Below, in pieces: positions 58,936 through 64,000 of a stretch of DNA of 64,000 nt. A program made the position numbers and the translations under genes. The notes under the pieces are model-generated. The model saw only the letters and a program-made list of their open reading frames with translations, made no database searches and had not been told where the DNA came from. Every line of letters begins with the position of its first letter. Position 1 is the stretch's first letter. Location: IMG/VR virus record IMGVR_UViG_3300046457_000175, positions 1-64,000 of that record, one strand, 5' to 3'. This stretch comes from a virus.

Positions 58936-59400
58936 TTAATCCTTGATGATTTCTTTGATGGAGGTGTTGGCGACGAAGCCGAAGAAGCCTTCCTCGGACT
59001 CGACCATGATCGTCTTGTCGGTATCCTCACGGTCGGAGTCGCCGACCACATAGATGCCGTCCGGAGCGTCCTCGTCTCCCTCGACACGGACCTTGTCGCC
59101 GGGATTGACGACAAGAACCCGCATCGCATCGGGAGTTGATGCAGCCTTGTCGTGCCAGACCGAAGACAGCTGCTCGCCGTCCAGGAACAGGCCATCCTCG
59201 CTGAGGACGGCCCGCCCATCGGTGGCGTCGTTCACCGCCACGCGAACGTCCGTGAGGCGGACGACCTCATCTTCATCCTCGCACCCAGCAGCAAGGCGAG
59301 TTTTCACCAGGTCGAAAGCCGGGTGATCCACCGCCAAGGTCCAGGGACGGCCCTTGGCGATGAAGAAGATTGACGTGTCGGTGATGACGCTGGCGATCAT
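58936..59400 (-). CDS. rIIB-like protein
   Basis: 154 residues. ITDTSIFFIAKGRPWTLAVDHPAFDLVKTRL followed by RAVLSEDGLFLDGEQL fits the N-terminal domain of rIIB-type proteins, which neighbour rIIA in T4-like and other phages. The C-terminal half (VLVVNPGDKVRVEGDEDAPDGIYVVGDSDREDTDKTIMVE) is a beta-rich module. Together with the rIIA-like gene it may block superinfection or protect against abortive infection. Confidence 0.6.
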   Translation of the reverse strand: MIASVITDTSIFFIAKGRPWTLAVDHPAFDLVKTRLAAGCEDEDEVVRLTDVRVAVNDATDGRAVLSEDGLFLDGEQLSSVWHDKAASTPDAMRVLVVNPGDKVRVEGDEDAPDGIYVVGDSDREDTDKTIMVESEEGFFGFVANTSIKEIIKD

Positions 59401-59417
59401 GTTGAGCTCCGGTTGGA

Positions 59418-61544
59418 TCAGGCGGCGAGGTCGAAGTCTTCGACGAGGTCTTCGACGCAGCCGTCCTCGTCGTTGTCGTTCGCGGCTTCGGGTCGGGCGA
59501 GAAGCGAGAAGTAGTGCTTCAGCTTCGCCGCCTTCTCCTGACCACGGTGGCTGTACTCGTACGCTTCGACGATCGTCTTCAGCAGCAGGTATTCATTGCA
59601 GAGAAGATTGAAGCGCGCTTCGATCGCCTGGATCGGACACGTCACTTCCGGCGTGTCGATCTGAACGCCGATCTTTTTCAGTGCCGAATAGGCCTTGTCG
59701 CTCTCGGTTGCTGCGGTCGAGTTGTTTTGCAACGAGCGATAGAGGGTCTTGAGATCACGCATGAATGCGAGAACGTCCTCCGGAGCCTGACGGATCCGGA
59801 TCGTCGCCACTTGCTGAAGGTTGGAGTTCAGGTTGTGGATCGTCTTCTTGTGCAGACCCGTGAACTCAGCGACGTTCACTCGCCCCTTCAGTTCCTCGAC
59901 CATGTCGTTGGCCAGCATGGTCCAGTCGCCCGGAACGTCCTGGTCGCTCGACTTGACGAGGATGACGGTGCCGACCTCGATCAGCTCGAACTCCACCATC
60001 GACCTGATGAAGCTCTCGGTTGAGTTGAAGTCCATCGAGCCGGCCTGGGCATCGTGTAGCCGGTACCAGTCACTCCCGCCGCGACGGCGACGGTACGTCC
60101 CCGGCATGCTCTCGACCATCACGCCGCCCTCGGCCAGGTCAACGTCTTGGGTGAGACGTTGCAGACCGTGGTTGGTGACGACCAAGGTCTTGCGCTTGCG
60201 GATCGTCTTGCTGACCCGTTTGGCGACTGGCACCTTGAAGGTGTCGAGATCGATGACCTCGGGATTGCCGAGCGCATTGAGCACTTCGTCGCGAAACACA
60301 CGCTTGCAGCGCACCCAGAGCACCTTCTGACCGACCAGCTCAGCCATGTGGAAGCGGCTGAGCGAGTAGCTCGGATTGTGCTCGATCACGATCTTGGCGT
60401 CGGCGGCCCACTTCGTGCGGACGCCCTTGTCCTCGAACTTCTCGAACTGTTGCCAGCCTTCCTGGAGCATGTCCGTCTTGAAGTTTGCCTTGACCAGCAT
60501 CGCCGGGATGTAGGCGTCGCGCCACCTCACCACGTCGCGAAGCCGGCCTTGCCGGGTGGCGCCCAGCATGTCGGTCTCGTCGTCGAAGATTTCGGCGGCT
60601 TCGAACAGGGTCTCGGCGGCATCCAGCTTGTCGCGGAGCTGGTCGAGGAAGCTGTCCTCGTACTGCTTGACCAGGTTCTTCAGCGTGGTCCGGGTCGTGT
60701 CATCATAGGCCAGTTCCTCGCGGGACAGCGTGACCTTGAGCGAGCCGATGGGAGCGTCGAACAGAACCTCGTCGCTGACATCGAGGAAGCCGCTGTTCTC
60801 GATCTGGCGCAGGTCGAAGGGATACATGACGCAGCCCATGCGAACGCGCGGACCTTGGAACGGCACGGTGCCGGTCTTGAACTTGGTCCAGTTATCGCCC
60901 TCGCTTTCGACGACCGGCTCCTTCCAGGTGATCGCGTCCCGGGGGAAAATCTTCGGGCGCGGATGGAAGGACCACAGGATGGAGCGAGCGCCACCGACGA
61001 AGTGGTCAATGTCTTCGCGGCGGACGGCGAACGAGACGTCCAGCCCGTTCCGCTCCTCGGTTGGGACGGTGGCCATCAGGCGCATGACCGGAGCGCCGTC
61101 CTGAGCCAGCGAGAGCACATAGGAGCGCATCACGCCGTCATGGTAGGACGTCACGTAGTAGGAGCCGGCGCCGCTGTCCCCGATCAGATAGGCGAACGGG
61201 CTCTTGGAGCCGAGGCCCCAGCCGCCGACCTGCTCGTTGGTGCCGCGCTTGGTCGAGGCGTAGAGACGAGCATAGACGTTGACCATCTGGTCGTGGCTCA
61301 TGCCGGAGCCGTAGTCGCGAACCCGGAACACCGGGTTGAGTCGGGTCGGAAGATGGACCTCGAAGTCGCCGCGGGAAGCGTCCCAGGCGTTGGTGGACAG
61401 CTCCCGGATCGGATACTTGATCTTGTCCTTGGCGAGACCGGAGATCTGGGCGTAGAACGCCACACTGTTCGCCTCGAAGGCGATCTTGATCTCGTCCTGC
61501 ACGCCGGTTGCGACGTCAACGTGGTCCTTCATTCCGAGCTGCAT
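59418..61544 (-). CDS. rIIA-like GHKL ATPase
   Basis: 708 residues. HATPase fold at 20-170: IRELSTNAWDASRGD, VRDYGSGMSHDQM and GGWGLGSKSPFAYL are GHKL motifs N, G1 and G2 in order. T4 rIIA and its relatives share this architecture. AAGGA precedes ATG 61544. Works with the rIIB-like gene. Confidence 0.82.
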   Translation of the reverse strand: MQLGMKDHVDVATGVQDEIKIAFEANSVAFYAQISGLAKDKIKYPIRELSTNAWDASRGDFEVHLPTRLNPVFRVRDYGSGMSHDQMVNVYARLYASTKRGTNEQVGGWGLGSKSPFAYLIGDSGAGSYYVTSYHDGVMRSYVLSLAQDGAPVMRLMATVPTEERNGLDVSFAVRREDIDHFVGGARSILWSFHPRPKIFPRDAITWKEPVVESEGDNWTKFKTGTVPFQGPRVRMGCVMYPFDLRQIENSGFLDVSDEVLFDAPIGSLKVTLSREELAYDDTTRTTLKNLVKQYEDSFLDQLRDKLDAAETLFEAAEIFDDETDMLGATRQGRLRDVVRWRDAYIPAMLVKANFKTDMLQEGWQQFEKFEDKGVRTKWAADAKIVIEHNPSYSLSRFHMAELVGQKVLWVRCKRVFRDEVLNALGNPEVIDLDTFKVPVAKRVSKTIRKRKTLVVTNHGLQRLTQDVDLAEGGVMVESMPGTYRRRRGGSDWYRLHDAQAGSMDFNSTESFIRSMVEFELIEVGTVILVKSSDQDVPGDWTMLANDMVEELKGRVNVAEFTGLHKKTIHNLNSNLQQVATIRIRQAPEDVLAFMRDLKTLYRSLQNNSTAATESDKAYSALKKIGVQIDTPEVTCPIQAIEARFNLLCNEYLLLKTIVEAYEYSHRGQEKAAKLKHYFSLLARPEAANDNDEDGCVEDLVEDFDLAA

Positions 61545-61580
61545 TGTCAGTTCCTTCTTGAATGTCTGTGTTGGTTGTGA

Positions 61581-62558
61581 TCAGGAGGCGGCGCTGAACA
61601 GATCGTCGATGTCATCGAAGATGCTGGGCCGGTTGGGTTGCTTCTGCGACTCGGCTTTGCCGTGGACTGCGTCGTGGAGCTGGTCGAAGGTGACGCCGCT
61701 ATTCTCCAGGAAGGCGGCAACCTTGTCGGCGTGGTGCCAGACGATGTCACGAAGGGTCTCCTCGCGACGGTAGCGAAGGCCGCCGAACGAAGCTCCAGAA
61801 CCCTTCGTCGCCTTGAACTTCGGCTTGGCAAAAGGGTCGCGTTCGATCACCAGCTTTGACTGGTCGATCTTGACCATCCAGTTGCGCAGCTCGATCAGGT
61901 GGCCGACATCGAGCGCCTCCTGGGGGCGATGCTCGTTGTAGTAGCCGACCGAAATGTTGGTGCATTCCGCAACCAGGTTTCGGTACTGTTTGGTGTCGGT
62001 CAGCACCCCGGTGTCGTCCAGCTTGAAGCGTGACGGCAGCTGAGCCACCATTGAGTTGCCGAACGTGTCGGAGCAGGTGCGCTGCCCCTGGTGGGTGATG
62101 ACAGAGCCGGTGCCCTTGCGATCGAATGCGATGGCAGCCTGAATGCCGGCGAGCAGCTCGGGCTCCTTCTCGACGATGGCCCGCGATCCCACGCAACCGA
62201 TCTCCTCGGCGAAGTGGAACAAGTAGAGGCCAGGCACCTTCGCCTTGATCATTTCCGCCATGATCCAGACGCCTGCAGCGCAGTCCGCGCCGAGGCAGTT
62301 CGACTTCGAATTGACGGGCAGGGAGATGTACTTCCCGTCATAGTCGACCTTCTGGTAGCCCTCCTTGGAGTGGACGCTGTCGGTGTGCGACGACCACAGG
62401 ACAGCAGGAGCTTCCCCGATCTTCAGTCGCCAGTTGCCGTGCTTGTCCATCTTCGCGCCGAGCGGGATGATGAACCTCTTGATGAACTCCATCTCACTGG
62501 CCGAGCCAGCCGGACGGCGATAAGAGAGCATCGAGATGATGGTTTCGAGATCAGACAT
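61581..62558 (-). CDS. Zinc metallopeptidase-like protein (M28/M20 fold)
   Basis: 325 residues. Metal-binding set visible: LWSSHTDSVH (His-x-Asp), CLGADCAAGVWIM (Asp), HFAEEIGCVGS (Glu-Glu), AFDRKGTG (Asp) and late NEHRPQEALD (His), matching di-zinc aminopeptidases. C-terminal 70 residues are an extension. Peptidases of this type are unusual in phages; a role in salvage or in processing of a host peptide is possible. Confidence 0.72.
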   Translation of the reverse strand: MSDLETIISMLSYRRPAGSASEMEFIKRFIIPLGAKMDKHGNWRLKIGEAPAVLWSSHTDSVHSKEGYQKVDYDGKYISLPVNSKSNCLGADCAAGVWIMAEMIKAKVPGLYLFHFAEEIGCVGSRAIVEKEPELLAGIQAAIAFDRKGTGSVITHQGQRTCSDTFGNSMVAQLPSRFKLDDTGVLTDTKQYRNLVAECTNISVGYYNEHRPQEALDVGHLIELRNWMVKIDQSKLVIERDPFAKPKFKATKGSGASFGGLRYRREETLRDIVWHHADKVAAFLENSGVTFDQLHDAVHGKAESQKQPNRPSIFDDIDDLFSAAS

Positions 62559-62567
62559 GAGGTTTCC

Positions 62568-64000
62568 TTAAGCAACCCGGCGGTGGCGAGTGAGGATGAG
62601 TTCGTTGATGTTGGGGTGACCAGGGCGATCGATGTCATCGACGATGAACATGTCTGCACTCTTGCCGCTGATCTTTGAGAGGACGGTCATGTCGTCCGAG
62701 CCGACGTCGAAGCCGGTGAAAGCCTTGCGACGACCGCGAGGCTTCTTCTGGGGCTGGATCTCCGTGAACTCGTTGCCGTCCTCGTCGTAGAGATCGGCGA
62801 CGCTACGATGCATCCGCTTGTCGCCCTTCTGGACCATCTCGCTCTTGGGCCAGTTCCGTCCCGTGAAGATGCAGTGCTCGCCATGCTCTGCGAACCACTC
62901 CTTGGACCACTGCACTTGGCGGTTCTGAGAGCCGTGACCCAGGAGCACCCTGCAATCGCGGTCCCAAAGCTTTCCGCTGCCAGCGCAGGTGAAGGCGTAC
63001 TGGTCGATCGCATGGGTAGACCACAGTTGATCGGCGCCGTGGACGTACCGCATGTTGCTGACCGGATAGGCGGAGCCGATCTTTGGGCAGCGAGCCTGTA
63101 GGACCGAATGGCCGGACGACGAGCTGGTGACGTACTTCGGGCCAGCCTCTGTCGGAGCGGCAGCAGCCGTCACGAAGTGGTCGCCCATGTCGATGCCGAC
63201 GCCGATGTCGTCGAAGTAAGGCATGACGAACTCGTGTTCGTCGTCTTCGGTCGGGATCTTCAGGAGTCGAGCACCGACGAACGTGTCCTGCTTGTTGCCT
63301 GTCCCCTTGCGGAGATCGTCGTAGCCTTCGTTGGCGAGGGCAGACCGCATCGCTTCGACCGCGCCATAGCATCGGCCATGAAGCTTCTTCTCCGGCCAGC
63401 AGAGCGCGCGTGACTGGATGCGGCCCTTGCTGTTCTTGGTGTAGGCGACTGCCAGGTCGCCAGCGCCGTAAGGAGCGACCGGCCATTCCGGGAGATCGTG
63501 GAAGTCGTGAGCGCCATCCATGCACGACGACGGGCCGTGCTTGTAGACGTAGACGATCTCCTCCGGCGTCGTCGCATAGAAGACCTCGCCGCTCGGATCG
63601 ATGGCAGCGATCAGCTCGCGACGGCGCTTGTCGACCATCTTCCTGTCGTCGGTCTCGTAGAACCGGCTGATGTAGCGGCCCGGAGTGAGGGCGGTCAGCT
63701 TCTGGATGATCCCGTGATCCTCGCTCTCGATGAACGCGATCTTGCTGATGTCGGGAGCCCACAGATGGGCGAAGTGATCTTTGATCGGTTCCAGGTCCCA
63801 CTTCTTTGGCAGCAGTGTCAGCTCGCCCGAATCCAGGCGCTTCTGCATCGCAGCTCGCCAGTCGCCTGCCTGAGCAATGCGTCGGCACTGGACCTTGAGG
63901 CCGCTCGAAGCAGCTACTGTTTTGGAAGCCTTTGCTGCATCGGCTCCCTTGTCGAACGTTCCGCAGTCCGGCAGAGGCGTCTCAACGAGATTGCCGTCTG
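62568..64000 (-). CDS. Large conserved phage protein, 5' end outside window
   Basis: At least 476 residues; the - strand frame stays open to the window edge (upstream residues include ETPLPDCGTFDKGADAAKA), so the start lies beyond 64000. Segments such as IIQKLTALTPGRYISRFY and GRCYGAVEAMRSAL resemble a protein found in other large phages; function not known. Cut by the window end, not truncated biologically. Confidence 0.75.
   Translation of the reverse strand, partial: DGNLVETPLPDCGTFDKGADAAKASKTVAASSGLKVQCRRIAQAGDWRAAMQKRLDSGELTLLPKKWDLEPIKDHFAHLWAPDISKIAFIESEDHGIIQKLTALTPGRYISRFYETDDRKMVDKRRRELIAAIDPSGEVFYATTPEEIVYVYKHGPSSCMDGAHDFHDLPEWPVAPYGAGDLAVAYTKNSKGRIQSRALCWPEKKLHGRCYGAVEAMRSALANEGYDDLRKGTGNKQDTFVGARLLKIPTEDDEHEFVMPYFDDIGVGIDMGDHFVTAAAAPTEAGPKYVTSSSSGHSVLQARCPKIGSAYPVSNMRYVHGADQLWSTHAIDQYAFTCAGSGKLWDRDCRVLLGHGSQNRQVQWSKEWFAEHGEHCIFTGRNWPKSEMVQKGDKRMHRSVADLYDEDGNEFTEIQPQKKPRGRRKAFTGFDVGSDDMTVLSKISGKSADMFIVDDIDRPGHPNINELILTRHRRVA

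Overview
The window is about 64 kb of a temperate, contractile-tailed (P2-type tail) phage or prophage with high G+C content. The host is most likely an alphaproteobacterium, probably of the Rhizobiales: the phage carries a cobalamin-dependent ribonucleotide reductase and ThyX, and its attachment site matches the 3' half of a proline tRNA of the form seen in that class. No head, portal or terminase genes are present, so the genome continues to the left; the last gene on the right is cut by the window edge.

Layout. (1) 1-10.3 kb, + strand: tail sheath, tail tube, tail assembly chaperone with a -1 frameshift, tape measure, gpU, gpX, gpD, then the lysis cassette (muramidase endolysin, nested spanins, small membrane protein), punctuated by strong terminators. 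(2) 10.3-14 kb, + strand: a large metallophosphoesterase-like protein, a nucleoside deoxyribosyltransferase-like protein, a dNMP kinase and small genes. (3) 14-25 kb, mostly - strand: Lar-like anti-restriction protein, 2OG-Fe(II) oxygenase-like protein, secreted cysteine-peptidase-like protein, MT-A70 methyltransferase, dCMP deaminase, an inserted + strand pair of paralogous genes (one membrane-bound), a SLOG-type fusion, and the tyrosine integrase. (4) 25.0-25.4 kb: attP (tRNA-Pro fragment with flanking arm-type repeats), followed by an AlpA-type excisionase. (5) 25.4-46 kb, - strand: ThyX, MazG-like proteins, a periplasmic binding protein, TerC and TerB homologues, NrdJ, HNH protein, annealing protein plus YqaJ exonuclease, DnaQ-like exonuclease, tandem NUMOD4 protein and many small conserved phage genes. 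(6) 46-49.4 kb, - strand: SSB, primase-helicase (zinc domain in another frame), and a winged-helix initiator whose gene contains six 21-bp iterons beside an AT-rich repeat, which I infer to be the replication origin. (7) 49.4-52 kb: RuvC-like resolvase, S24-like repressor, Cro/Xre-type regulator. (8) 52-64 kb, - strand: GIY-YIG-like protein, UvrD-like helicase, rIIA-like and rIIB-like proteins, an M28/M20-like peptidase.

The most notable signal is a hyphenated palindrome, TTTGC-N6-GCAAA (gene-sense form GCTTGCTTGAATGCAAAC), present in about 20 copies between 10.3 and 56.4 kb. It nearly always sits immediately upstream of the ribosome-binding site of the first gene of a transcription unit and always in the same orientation relative to that gene. 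Several copies follow stem-loops that end the preceding unit. Related sites lie in front of the S24-like repressor gene, and no good copy occurs in the tail/lysis module or after 56.4 kb. This looks like a phage-wide regulon of dispersed operators or start-associated sequences, possibly controlled by that repressor.

The nucleotide genes (NrdJ, ThyX, dCMP deaminase, dNMP kinase, MazG-like) supply dNTPs. The SSB, primase-helicase, initiator, UvrD, DnaQ, RuvC and annealase/exonuclease genes make a largely self-sufficient replication and recombination module; no DNA polymerase is seen in this window.
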